11,428 bases of DNA, from the NCBI GenBank assembly GCA_035252905.1, contig DATFCQ010000020.1, positions 1 to 11,428 of the forward strand, written 5' to 3'. The DNA is from AP-15 sp035252905. Its GTDB lineage: Bacteria; Pseudomonadota; Alphaproteobacteria; ATCC43930; CGMCC-115725. A model generated the notes under the pieces. That model was not told the DNA's origin. It saw nothing but the letters and a program-made list of their open reading frames with translations, and searched no databases. The position numbers and the translations under genes are program-made. Below, piece after piece: positions 1 to 6,269 of this stretch (within the stretch, counting starts at the first letter, position 1; each line of letters starts with the position of its first letter).

Positions 1-313
1 TGACGGCGCCGCTGGCGATCGTGATCCCGGCCGCAAGGCAGGCGCCGACATAGCCGAGCCCGCTCGCCATCAGGCCGCGCCCCTCGGCGCGCGAATCCGG
101 GCCGACAAAGCCGGTACGCGGCGTCGCCGGGTCGTCGGCGATCTGTTCGACCCGCCAGAACGGTCCGAATCTGCGCTCGATCTCCCGGTTCGGAGGCATC
201 AAGCTCAAGGATGCGCGATCAAACCCGTGCACCAGCAGCTCGTCGGCGGCGCCCTGCAAATGCGCCGGGTCCGAAAAGGCAGCAACCGCCTCGCGTACGA
301 CCTGATCCGCCAT
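1..313 (-). CDS. Hypothetical protein, 5'-complete, cut by window edge
   Basis: I read an open frame of 104 codons from an ATG at 313 down to base 1 without a stop; the C-terminus lies outside the window. An AGGA-type ribosome site lies about 7 nt upstream of the ATG. The visible part has an N-terminal domain (residues 1-75) with a GAADELLVHGFDRASLSL segment, a DDPATPRTGF segment near residue 70, and from about residue 80 a Gly/Ala-rich hydrophobic stretch (LGYVGACLAAGITIASGAV) that looks like the start of a membrane or glycine-zipper region. I recall similar short alphaproteobacterial hypothetical proteins with the same order of elements (an AxxELxxxGFDRAxLSLL opening, then a Gly-rich membrane part), but know no function for them. 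It follows the D-amino acid dehydrogenase gene on the same strand after a 78-nt gap and may be co-transcribed. Confidence 0.72.
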   Translation of the reverse strand, partial: MADQVVREAVAAFSDPAHLQGAADELLVHGFDRASLSLMPPNREIERRFGPFWRVEQIADDPATPRTGFVGPDSRAEGRGLMASGLGYVGACLAAGITIASGAV

Positions 314-391
314 GTTCTGTTCCTCGTGAGATGCGCCCGATCCCACTCGGACTAACGGCGCAAAGGCCGATTTCCCTCCACCCGGGCCGCG

Positions 392-1648
392 TCACCAGCG
401 TTCGGCGCGATAAGGGGCGAGGTCGAGGCCGGGATCGCGGCCGGCCACGAGATCGGCGATGATGCGCCCGGAGACGGCGCCGAGGGTCAACCCGAGATGC
501 TGGTGGCCAAAGGCGAAATAGACGTCGTCGTGGCGCCCCGAGCGGCCCAGCACCGGCAGCGAATCGGGCAATGACGGGCGGAAGCCGAGCCAGCGCGAGC
601 GCGGCGCGGCGGGGAGGTCCGGCAGCATGATACGGGCGAAGCGGGCCATCCGCTCGACCCGGCGGTAGTCGGGGGGCAGGGCGAGCCCGGCGAATTCGAC
701 CCCGCTCGCCAGGCGCAGACCGTGCTCCATCGGGACGAGGTTGAAATAATGCTCGCCCCATAGCACCGGCCGCCGGAGCGTCGCCGCGGGACTGTCGAAC
801 ATCAGGTGATAGCCGCGCTCGGTGTCGAGCGGCACCGGCGCGCCGAGCCGGGCGGCGAGCGGGCGCGACCAGGCGCCGGCAGCCAAGACGATCGCATCGG
901 CAGGATGGCGCGAGCGCTCGGTCAGGACCGCCTTCTTTCCCCCTTCGAGGGCAAAGCCGGAAACCGTTTCGCGCAGCAAGAGGCCGCCTTCGGCGATGAA
1001 CGCCTGCGCCAGACTCGTCACCAGCCGCTTCGGGTTGAGCACAAGGCCGCAATCGGGAAAGAACAATGCGCGGCCGAACAGCGGGGCGAGCGCCGGTTCG
1101 AGCTGGCGGATCTCGTCCGCCGTCAGGATCTCGCAGCGCACCCCGTGCCGGCTCAACAAGGCGCGCTCGGCCGCGGTCTCGGCAAAGCCCCGCGCGGTGG
1201 CATAGACCTTGAGCCAGCCCGGGCGGCGCATCAGGTCGCTTGCCCCGGTTGGGCGCAACAATGCGTCATAGGCCGGCACGGCGCCGGCGCAGAGGGCGGC
1301 GAGAGCGGCGGCGATCGCCTCGACCCGCCGCGGCCGCGCCGCGGCGACAAACCTCGCGAGCCACGGCGCGATCCGCGGCAGATAGCGCCAGCGCACCGTC
1401 ACCGGACCGTCGGGGTCGAGCAGCATCAACGGGATGCGGGAGAGCACCCCCGGCGTCGCCAGCGGCCAGACCTCGCAGGTGGCGATGATGCCGGCATTGC
1501 CGAACGAGGCGCCGTCGCCCGGCTCGCGCGGATCGATGACCGTGACCCGATGACCGTCGCGCTGCAGAAAGCGGGCGCAGCACAGGCCGACGATGCCGGC
1601 CCCGACGACGATTACCGAGCGCGGCGGGACAGGGTGCACGGACACCAT
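392..1648 (-). CDS. dadA: D-amino acid dehydrogenase, DadA-type FAD oxidoreductase
   Basis: FAD-dependent oxidoreductase of the DAO superfamily, about 418 residues, the usual length for the DadA small-subunit family, which oxidises D-amino acids to 2-oxo acids and passes electrons to the respiratory chain at the inner membrane. The N-terminus has the Rossmann dinucleotide motif VVGAGIVGLCCA followed by the ribose-binding acidic residue in VTVID. The motif GASFGNAGIIA soon after is characteristic of DadA-like proteins. The C-terminal part carries GFRPSLPDSLPVLG and FAFGHQHLGLTLGAVSG, typical of the FAD-contacting end of the fold. I place the start at the ATG at 1648 because a GGGGG run sits 5 nt upstream; a GTG two codons earlier (1654) is possible but has no room for a ribosome site. 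It begins 30 nt after the mepA stop on the same strand, suggesting one transcript. The exact substrate is uncertain, since this family includes other amine and imino-acid oxidases. Confidence 0.87.
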   Translation of the reverse strand: MVSVHPVPPRSVIVVGAGIVGLCCARFLQRDGHRVTVIDPREPGDGASFGNAGIIATCEVWPLATPGVLSRIPLMLLDPDGPVTVRWRYLPRIAPWLARFVAAARPRRVEAIAAALAALCAGAVPAYDALLRPTGASDLMRRPGWLKVYATARGFAETAAERALLSRHGVRCEILTADEIRQLEPALAPLFGRALFFPDCGLVLNPKRLVTSLAQAFIAEGGLLLRETVSGFALEGGKKAVLTERSRHPADAIVLAAGAWSRPLAARLGAPVPLDTERGYHLMFDSPAATLRRPVLWGEHYFNLVPMEHGLRLASGVEFAGLALPPDYRRVERMARFARIMLPDLPAAPRSRWLGFRPSLPDSLPVLGRSGRHDDVYFAFGHQHLGLTLGAVSGRIIADLVAGRDPGLDLAPYRAERW

Positions 1649-1678
1649 GATCACCCCCGGGCCATCGTCACCGGCCGC

Positions 1679-2584
1679 TCAACCCTTGCCGACCAGGGCG
1701 GCGCAGGCCTGCGGCAAGGCCGACAGCGGGAGCGGCCGCGGCGGTCGCGGCGGCGGCGGCGCGTGATGCAGCCACCAGGCGAGTTCCGCGCCGCAGCCGT
1801 CGCCCGGCGGCGGCGGGGGTTGATCGCGGCACTCGCGGTCGCCGGCCGGGCAGGCGATGCGCAGGTGGAAATGCCGGACATGTCCCCACCACGGGCGGAT
1901 CTTGGCGAGCCACAGGCGATCCGGTCCCGCCTCGCGGCAGAGTTCGCGCTTGATCGCCAGGTTGACAAAGATCCGCGTCACCTGCGGCAGGCGCGCTGCG
2001 GTCTCCAAGAGGCGGCGATAGGCCCCCGTCCACAGCGCGGCGTTGACATGCGCGCGATCGGCGACGACGACCTCCGCGCGCATCGTGTCGCGCTCCTCGG
2101 GGCTCAGGCGCCGGGCCGGCATCGGCGTCAGCCAGATGTCGGCGTCGAGCCCGATCTGGTGCGAGCCGTGACCGCTCAGCATCGGGCCGCCGCGCGGCTG
2201 AGCGATGTCGCCGATCAGCAATCCGGGCCAGCCCGCTTGCTGCGGCGCCAGGGCGGCGAGCCGCTCGATCAGCCGGATCAATGCCGGGTGGCCGAAGGCG
2301 CGATGGCGCGACGGGCGCATGACCTGCCAGTTCGGACCGTCGGCGGGCAATGCGACCGCGCCTTGCAGGCAGCCGCGTGCGTAGCCGCCGATCGCCTCGG
2401 GCGGACCCGGCGCCGGGGCGGTCTGCCTCCCGAACAGGACTTGCGCCGCGTTGCCCGGCAGCGTGGCGAGAGCGGCCTCTTCGCGCGCCGTCTCCTCGGC
2501 CGCATTCTGCTGCGCGCGCGGCGCCCCGCCGCAGAGCAGGATCAGCACGCCGGCGCACAGGGCGATCGCCGCGATCCGGTGCAT
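1679..2584 (-). CDS. mepA: Penicillin-insensitive murein endopeptidase MepA (M74)
   Basis: Periplasmic zinc metallopeptidase of family M74 that cleaves D-alanyl-meso-diaminopimelate cross-links in peptidoglycan. The 301-residue protein begins with a signal peptide (residues 1 to about 25: short basic start, hydrophobic core, APRAQ). The metal site is intact: HGSHQIGLDADIW gives His139, His142 and Asp149, and WGHVRHFHLRIACP gives His235, His238 and His240. The spacing 142/149 and 235/238/240 matches the His113/Asp120 and His206/His209/His211 pattern of E. coli MepA. The C-terminal tail with GDGCGAEL, a proline-rich linker and a final Cys (LPQACAAL) also resembles the E. coli protein, so it is a family feature rather than an odd extension. 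The ATG at 2584 has only a weak GAG upstream but directly precedes the signal peptide. Upstream lies a palindrome-rich gap; downstream, dadA follows within 30 nt. Confidence 0.94.
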   Translation of the reverse strand: MHRIAAIALCAGVLILLCGGAPRAQQNAAEETAREEAALATLPGNAAQVLFGRQTAPAPGPPEAIGGYARGCLQGAVALPADGPNWQVMRPSRHRAFGHPALIRLIERLAALAPQQAGWPGLLIGDIAQPRGGPMLSGHGSHQIGLDADIWLTPMPARRLSPEERDTMRAEVVVADRAHVNAALWTGAYRRLLETAARLPQVTRIFVNLAIKRELCREAGPDRLWLAKIRPWWGHVRHFHLRIACPAGDRECRDQPPPPPGDGCGAELAWWLHHAPPPPRPPRPLPLSALPQACAALVGKG

Positions 2585-2620
2585 CTCAGAGCCTGTTTTC
2601 GAGTGTCATGCCGCGAGGTC

Positions 2621-2865
2621 GGCGGAATACGCTGCAAGGCTGGGCAAGAATCCGGATTTCCGCTGGATCAACGCCATACGCCCCCTGAGGAGCCGCCGCC
2701 TGGCGGCGGCGTCTCGAAGGGAGGGCGCGTCTCGAAGCACGCACGCAGCCGATGCAGCCCTTTCCCGACCATTCCGCCAATTCTTGCTCAGCCTCTACGC
2801 TATTCCGCCCTGCATTCTACGCCTGTCGGAACGCTGTAGGGCGGAACAGCACAGCGTATTCCGCC
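2621..2865. repeat. Cluster of REP-like palindromic units
   Basis: This gap between mepA and fzlA (2585-2888) contains no gene but several copies of one short motif in both orientations. GGCGGAATACGCTG at 2621-2634 is the exact reverse complement of CAGCGTATTCCGCC at 2852-2865. The latter is half of a hairpin, GGCGGAA (2840-2846) with TTCCGCC (2859-2865) and a 12-nt loop. A further unit, TACGCTATTCCGCCCT (2796-2811), pairs through TTCCGCCCT (2803-2811) with AGGGCGGAA (2838-2846). Units of the type GTAGGGCGGAA...CAGCGTATTCCGCC resemble repetitive extragenic palindromes of many proteobacterial genomes; that likeness is from memory. The structure could end transcription or stabilise the 3' end of the fzlA mRNA. 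Confidence 0.72.
2692..2710. repeat. GC hairpin of the CCTGAGGAGC...GCGTCTCGAAGG intergenic type
   Basis: GCCGCCGCC (2692-2700) and GGCGGCGGC (2702-2710) form a perfect 9-bp inverted repeat around one base. It is flanked by CCTGAGGAGC on the left (through 2693) and GCGTCTCGAAGG on the right (2709-2720). A second GCGTCTCGAAG lies at 2727-2737. The flanks match a dispersed intergenic palindrome style I know from Bradyrhizobium-like and other alphaproteobacterial genomes. Function is unknown; a terminator or RNA-stability role is possible. Confidence 0.6.
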
Positions 2866-2888
2866 ACTTTCTTTACTCAAACAGGTCA

Positions 2889-3557
2889 TTAGAAATCGAG
2901 ATCGGTATAGTGTTTGGGCGGCGGCAGGCCGGGCAGGCGATCGGCCAGAAGCGGCCGGAAGCTCGGCCGCGACTTGATCCGCGCGTACCATTCCTTGGCC
3001 GGCTCGTGACTGTCCCACGGCACGTCGCCGAGGTAATCGAGGCAGGACAATTGGGCCGCGGCGGTGATGTCGGCGGCCGAGAACTGGTCGCCGGCGAGCC
3101 AGCGCCGCCGTTCGACAAGATAGCCGATATAATCGAGATGATGGGGCAGGTTGGCGTGACCGGCGCGAATCGCCAGCGAGTTCGGCTGCCCGTCGCCGCG
3201 CAGCCGCTTCATCATTTTCTCGCCGAGCAGGTTCTCGGTCACCTCGCGGTTCATCTTGACGTCGAACCACGCAATCAGCCGACGGACCTCGGCACGCTCC
3301 TGAGACGTGAGGCCGATCAGGATCTTGTCGCGATAGACCTCGTCGAGATATTCGACGATCGCGGTGCTGCCGGCGAGCACGGTGCCGTCCGGTTCGAGCA
3401 ATACCGGAACCTCGCCGGCCGGATTGAGGGCGAGGAATTCCGGCCGCCGCTCCCAAACTCTCTCCAACTTCAGCGTGAAATCGAGGTTCTTCTCCTGCAG
3501 GATCACCCGCACCTTGCGGGAAAACGGAGAGAGCCATTGGTGATAGAGGACGCGCAT
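2889..3557 (-). CDS. fzlA: FzlA-like GST-fold FtsZ-associated division protein
   Basis: Glutathione S-transferase-fold protein of 222 residues. Residues 1-80 form the thioredoxin-like N-domain: LYHQWLSPFSRKVR at the start, the cis-proline motif EVPVL (49-53) and the AGSTAI turn (62-67) that in GSTs contacts glutathione. Residues about 88-205 form the helical C-domain (WLAGDQFSAADI, typical of the GST core). The last 25 residues, RPSFRPLLADRLPGLPPP then HYTDLDF, are the signature of the alphaproteobacterial FzlA group. In Caulobacter, FzlA binds curved FtsZ filaments and is needed for constriction, and its conserved extreme C-terminus is important. I therefore infer a cytoplasmic division role rather than detoxification. 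The ATG at 3557 lacks a clear ribosome site, but the fold begins right there. It is 48 nt downstream of the TPR gene on the same strand. A generic GST is the alternative reading. Confidence 0.84.
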   Translation of the reverse strand: MRVLYHQWLSPFSRKVRVILQEKNLDFTLKLERVWERRPEFLALNPAGEVPVLLEPDGTVLAGSTAIVEYLDEVYRDKILIGLTSQERAEVRRLIAWFDVKMNREVTENLLGEKMMKRLRGDGQPNSLAIRAGHANLPHHLDYIGYLVERRRWLAGDQFSAADITAAAQLSCLDYLGDVPWDSHEPAKEWYARIKSRPSFRPLLADRLPGLPPPKHYTDLDF

Positions 3558-3605
3558 GGCCCATTCTAACGGCAGGCGCGGCTCGTGAACACGCCTCAGC
3601 GACGC

Positions 3606-4262
3606 CTAAAGCGCCGCGGCGCTCTCCATCATTGCGAGGATTTTCCCTGCGGCCCGGCTCTGTTCGGCCTCCTCGCCATAGAGGCGGCGGCAGGCTTCGA
3701 CCTGCTCCCACTGCAGCGCATAGGCTTCCGCGTGCTCTCCCTCTTGCCATAAGACGGCCGCGAGGTTGCCCCGCGCCGTCAGGCTGTCGGCGTCATCCGC
3801 GCCGAACCTGCGGACGAGGCTTGCGAGCGCCGCTTCGAGCCTTGTACGCGCCGCGGCAAAATCGCCCTCGGCCGCGAGCGTGCCGGTCAGATTGTTGATC
3901 GCCCGCAATGTCTCGCGATCCTCATCGCCATAGAGATGGCGCATCCCCTGCACCACCTCCTCCTGCATCTGCCGCGCCGCGGCGAGATCGCCCTGGGCGG
4001 CGAGCGTCACCGCCAGTTTGCCGACCGCCTTCAACGTGTCGTAATGCCCCGCGCCGAGCTGCCGCCGGCGCCCGGCCACGACCGCCTCCTCGAGCCGGCG
4101 GGCGGCGATCAGCCGACCCTCCGCCCAGCGGCAATCGGCGAGGGCGAGCATCGCCGCGAGCGTCTCCAGATGCTCGTCGCCGAGCGCGCGGCGGCGCTCT
4201 GCAAGGAGACGCTCCGCCGCCGCGCAGCCGTCCGCATTCACAGGATCGCCGCTCTCGTCCAT
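3606..4262 (-). CDS. Kinesin-light-chain-type tetratricopeptide repeat protein
   Basis: Protein of about 218 residues, mostly four consecutive repeats of roughly 42 residues of the kinesin-light-chain TPR type. Each repeat follows the scheme R..LG..H..TL.A...LA..L...G...AAR.L.EE, seen in LGDEHLETLAAMLALA, LGAGHYDTLKAVGKLA, YGDEDRETLRAINNLT and FGADDADSLTARGNLA. Such repeats are protein-interaction scaffolds; nothing indicates the partner. There is no signal peptide, so it is probably cytoplasmic. The start is uncertain. The ATG at 4262 is my choice because it leaves 113 nt for promoters between this gene and the divergent gene at 4376, although its GGTGGGAGG box abuts the start codon. A GTG at 4343 extends the frame by 27 Arg-rich residues but has no ribosome site. 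It lies 48 nt upstream of fzlA and may be co-transcribed with it. I do not recognise a specific named gene. Confidence 0.75.
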   Translation of the reverse strand: MDESGDPVNADGCAAAERLLAERRRALGDEHLETLAAMLALADCRWAEGRLIAARRLEEAVVAGRRRQLGAGHYDTLKAVGKLAVTLAAQGDLAAARQMQEEVVQGMRHLYGDEDRETLRAINNLTGTLAAEGDFAAARTRLEAALASLVRRFGADDADSLTARGNLAAVLWQEGEHAEAYALQWEQVEACRRLYGEEAEQSRAAGKILAMMESAAAL

Positions 4263-4375
4263 CCTCCCACCCTGCCGCAGCCGGCGCCTTTCGGCAAGCG
4301 CCTGCGGCAAAGCGGGTTGCGCGCGGCGCCGGACCGTTTTCACAGTGCGCAGGCGGGGCCGAGCGGGAGGACGCG

Positions 4376-5006
4376 ATGAGCGAGGAGAATAGGGATTTCG
4401 GGTTCGCCCCCGACGAGGATGCGCCGATCCCCTATCGGCAGCGGATCCGCGACTATTATCAGGCGCTCGGCTGCCCGACGGCCTATCGCTGGGCGCATTA
4501 TGCCGAGGTGCCCTTTCACCCGCGGGACCGGCCGCTCGCCCGCCCCCGCGTGACCCTGGTGACGACCGCCGCGCCCTATCACCCGGACAAGGGCGATCAG
4601 GGGCCGGGAGCGGCGTACAACGCCGCGGCCAAATTCTACGAGGTCTATTCGCGCGACACTGCGCGCGATCACGATCTGCGCATCGCCCATCTCGCCTATG
4701 ACCGCGCGCACACGAGCGCCGCGGACCCGGGTACGTGGCTGCCGCTCCCGGCCTTGCGCGAGGCCGCGGCAGCGGGCCGGGTCGGCGCGCTGGCCCCGCG
4801 CTTTCTGTTCAGCGATTTCCCGCTCGGCAATGCGGCAGGGCGGCCGCACGACCGTCCAGTCGCCGCTGCGCTGGAGTGCGGACCTGCCATGGAAGCTCGA
4901 TTATTCGAATGCCGCCCGCCTCGCGCCGGAAGGGCTGCACCGCCGCCGTGAGGAATTCGACCGTCAGAAAGAAATCGTCAAGACAATCCGCACCGACACC
5001 CCTTGA
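4376..5006 (+). pseudogene. Broken GrdB/PrdB-like (selenoprotein B family) reductase gene
   Basis: The ATG at 4376 has a GGGAGG box 5 nt upstream. Residues 1-160 match the proteobacterial family annotated as glycine/sarcosine/betaine reductase selenoprotein B-like: PIPYRQRIRDYYQALG, RWAHYAEVPFH, LVTTAAPYHPDKGDQGPG and HDLRIAHLAYDRAHTSA. From my knowledge of intact members, the ALAPRF at residues 139-143 should be followed by a long segment containing a CxxC-like active-site motif, ending ..GVPRF before LFSDFPLGNAAGRPHDR. Here ALAPRF runs straight into LFSDFP, so the centre is missing and no CxxC is present. At 4844-4855 a second break occurs: after GRPHDR the expected C-terminal end (RTTVQSPLRWS, WKLDY, EFDRQKEIVKTIR) continues in the next frame and stops at 5006, while the original frame stops at 4951. 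The upstream gene is divergent. If expressed, the product would lack its active site. A sequencing or assembly error is possible, but two separate lesions argue for real decay. Confidence 0.8.
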
Positions 5007-5272
5007 GAGCGTCGGAGATCACAGTCATGCGACGGCAACCGGGCCGGCGAGATCCCAGGGCGGGGACAGCATAATTAACCGTCCGCGATCATCGACGACA
5101 TAAGCCTTATCTCATATTGATTGAAGTTGAGCCAGTATTCGTCGTCCTTCGCCAATATAACCTATAATTTCATCACATTGGACAAGTCGCCGCCGGCCCT
5201 CCATCAAACTCGCGTCGAACGGGAATGAGGCTGGCGGCGACGCCATGGCGTCGGGATCTTGTGAAATTTGGG

Positions 5273-5300
5273 TAGACAGCAGAGGCCCGGCAGGTATTCT
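5273..5300 (+). promoter_or_regulatory. Candidate sigma70-like promoter for the DUF6134-like gene
   Basis: TAGACA (5273-5278) and TATTCT (5295-5300) are separated by 16 nt, resembling TTGACA and TATAAT boxes (5 of 6 and 4 of 6 matches). They would give a leader of about 70 nt before the ATG at 5377. This rests on consensus similarity alone. Confidence 0.33.
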
Positions 5301-5333
5301 CACGACATCTTCAGCGAATGTTGGTGGCCGTTC

Positions 5334-5361
5334 CGGTCTGCGGAGGGGGCCGCAGAAACCG
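5334..5361 (+). promoter_or_regulatory. Leader hairpin just before the ribosome site
   Basis: CGGTCTGCGG (5334-5343) can pair with CCGCAG (5350-5355), and after an AA bulge with ACCG (5358-5361), leaving a purine loop AGGGGG (5344-5349). The stem ends 3 nt before the GGGGAG ribosome site (5365-5370). It could influence translation of the downstream secreted protein, and the G-rich loop itself looks like a ribosome site. No experimental parallel is known to me. Confidence 0.4.
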
Positions 5362-5376
5362 TTAGGGGAGCAGTTT

Positions 5377-6105
5377 ATGAAAAAGAGCCGTTTGAACAGC
5401 CGGGCGTGGCTCGGCAAATCCTGTCTGTCTCTCGCCGTTCTTGCCGGGCTTGCGGTTGCCGGCGCCGCCGCGCCGATGCAGGCGGAAGCCGCGATGCAGC
5501 TGACCTACAGCGTCCGCCATTCGATGTTCGGCACGATCGGCACTTATACCAACACGATCGAGCCGACCGCCGCCGGCACGACCGTCGAGACGCGGACCCA
5601 TTTTTTCGTCAAGATGCTCGGCATAAACGTGTATAGCGAGCAGGCGCAGCGCACCGAACAGTGGCGGGGGAACCGGCTCGTCGCCTTCCGCGGCGTGACC
5701 GACAAGAACGGCGGTCAGCCGGTCGTCATCAGCGGCGTCGCACGCGGCAACAGCTTTGTGATCACCTCGCCGGAGGGCACTGTCAGGGCGCCGGCCAACG
5801 TCCGCCCGGCGAACCCGTGGTCGGCAGTGTTTCTCGGCTCCAGCACGATGATGCGGCCCGACACCGGGGCGCTCGAACAGGTGCGCGTGACCGCGCGCGG
5901 CCCGGCGACCGTGACGGTGAACGGCCGGCCGATCCCGACCCAGTCCTATGAGGTGGACGGCAGCAAGAAATATCTCGTCTATCTCGACGGGCGCGGCGTG
6001 CCGGTCAAATTCGTCGTCGACGACTCGACCGGAGAGGTCACCTTCACCTTGACCAAATGCGACGGCTGCGCGCTCTCGGTCTCCTCGCTCGGCACTTACC
6101 GCTAG
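5377..6105 (+). CDS. Secreted DUF6134-family-like protein
   Basis: Protein of 242 residues exported by a signal peptide: MKKSRLNSRAWLGK basic start, hydrophobic core at about 16-32, and a likely cut near MQAEAA (34-39). The mature part begins with LTYSVRHSMFGTIGTYTN and continues with TTVETRTHFFVKMLGINVYS, AQRTEQWRGNRLVAFRGVTD, FVITSPEGTVRAPANV, ANPWSAVFLGSSTMM and YLVYLDGRGVPVKF. I recognise this pattern as the DUF6134 family of secreted proteobacterial proteins, rich in beta strands and with no known function. The ATG at 5377 has GGGGAG 6 nt upstream; longer versions starting upstream would hide the signal peptide. The C-terminal tail after VTFTLT holds C228-x2-C231 (KCDGCALSVSS), the only cysteines in the mature chain, which could form a disulphide or bind a metal. 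A strong hairpin follows 26 nt after the stop, so this is probably a one-gene transcript. Confidence 0.82.
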   Translation: MKKSRLNSRAWLGKSCLSLAVLAGLAVAGAAAPMQAEAAMQLTYSVRHSMFGTIGTYTNTIEPTAAGTTVETRTHFFVKMLGINVYSEQAQRTEQWRGNRLVAFRGVTDKNGGQPVVISGVARGNSFVITSPEGTVRAPANVRPANPWSAVFLGSSTMMRPDTGALEQVRVTARGPATVTVNGRPIPTQSYEVDGSKKYLVYLDGRGVPVKFVVDDSTGEVTFTLTKCDGCALSVSSLGTYR

Positions 6106-6131
6106 GGTCGATCGCCGGATCGGTGCTGCTT

Positions 6132-6182
6132 CACCCCCACCCCGGCCCTCCCCCATCAAGGGGGAGGGTTTGGGAGGGGGTG
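6132..6182 (+). terminator. G/C-rich hairpin after the DUF6134-like gene
   Basis: CCCTCCCCC (6146-6154) and GGGGGAGGG (6160-6168) pair perfectly around the loop ATCAA, and an outer pair CACCCCC (6132-6138) with GGGGGTG (6176-6182) extends the stem. No T-run follows, so it is not a textbook intrinsic terminator. The motif is a common intergenic palindrome type in GC-rich proteobacteria and may act as a terminator or 3'-end stabiliser between the DUF6134-like gene and pxpB. A related hairpin lies at 8037-8065. Confidence 0.58.
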
Positions 6183-6269
6183 AGCGCAGCGCCGCAATTG
6201 GCCGTGCCTTCTTGCCAGCGGTCAGCGTGGGAAAGGAGAAACAGAGTAGACAATAGCGGAGGGTGAGGC

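Larger units (their letters stand above)
5007..5376. other. 370-bp intergenic stretch, less GC-rich than its surroundings
   Basis: This gap separates the decayed reductase gene from the DUF6134-like gene. Its middle part (about 5080-5180) is clearly richer in A and T than the flanking genes and includes a perfect TATAAT at 5163-5168 without a convincing -35 box at the right distance. An open frame on the minus strand (5112-5417) runs through part of it, but it overlaps the signal-peptide coding start at 5377 and resembles nothing I know. The right part holds a candidate promoter and a hairpin, listed separately. I see no RNA gene or riboswitch that I can name. Confidence 0.5.

Noticed and set aside
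2502..2584. C-terminal proline-rich, Cys-containing tail of MepA (encoded at the other end, 1679-1860) considered as a novel extension
   Set aside because: E. coli MepA has a comparable GDGCGAEL and PSCQALL-like tail, so it is a family trait. The coordinates given here mark the signal-peptide end for orientation.
806..2839. Very long plus-strand open frame (677 codons) opposite dadA and mepA
   Set aside because: It is antisense to two well recognised genes, has Arg/Gln/Ala-rich content without any family motif, and such long antisense frames are usual in GC-rich DNA.
2451..3569. Plus-strand open frame of 372 codons across the REP-like gap and opposite fzlA
   Set aside because: It is the mirror of fzlA plus repeat DNA; no coding motif on this strand.
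4376..5006. Programmed frameshift or selenocysteine recoding to explain the frame change in the reductase-like gene
   Set aside because: There is no slippery heptamer at the junction, the missing central segment is not explained by a frameshift, and no in-frame TGA followed by a plausible SECIS element was seen before the break.
5163..5168. Perfect TATAAT as a promoter -10 box
   Set aside because: No acceptable -35 hexamer at 15-19 nt upstream, and it lies over 200 nt from the next start codon.
5112..5417. Minus-strand open frame of 101 codons in the AT-richer gap
   Set aside because: It overlaps the start and ribosome site of the DUF6134-like gene, and its product resembles nothing I know. 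A short gene from an internal ATG at 5246 cannot be excluded but has no support.
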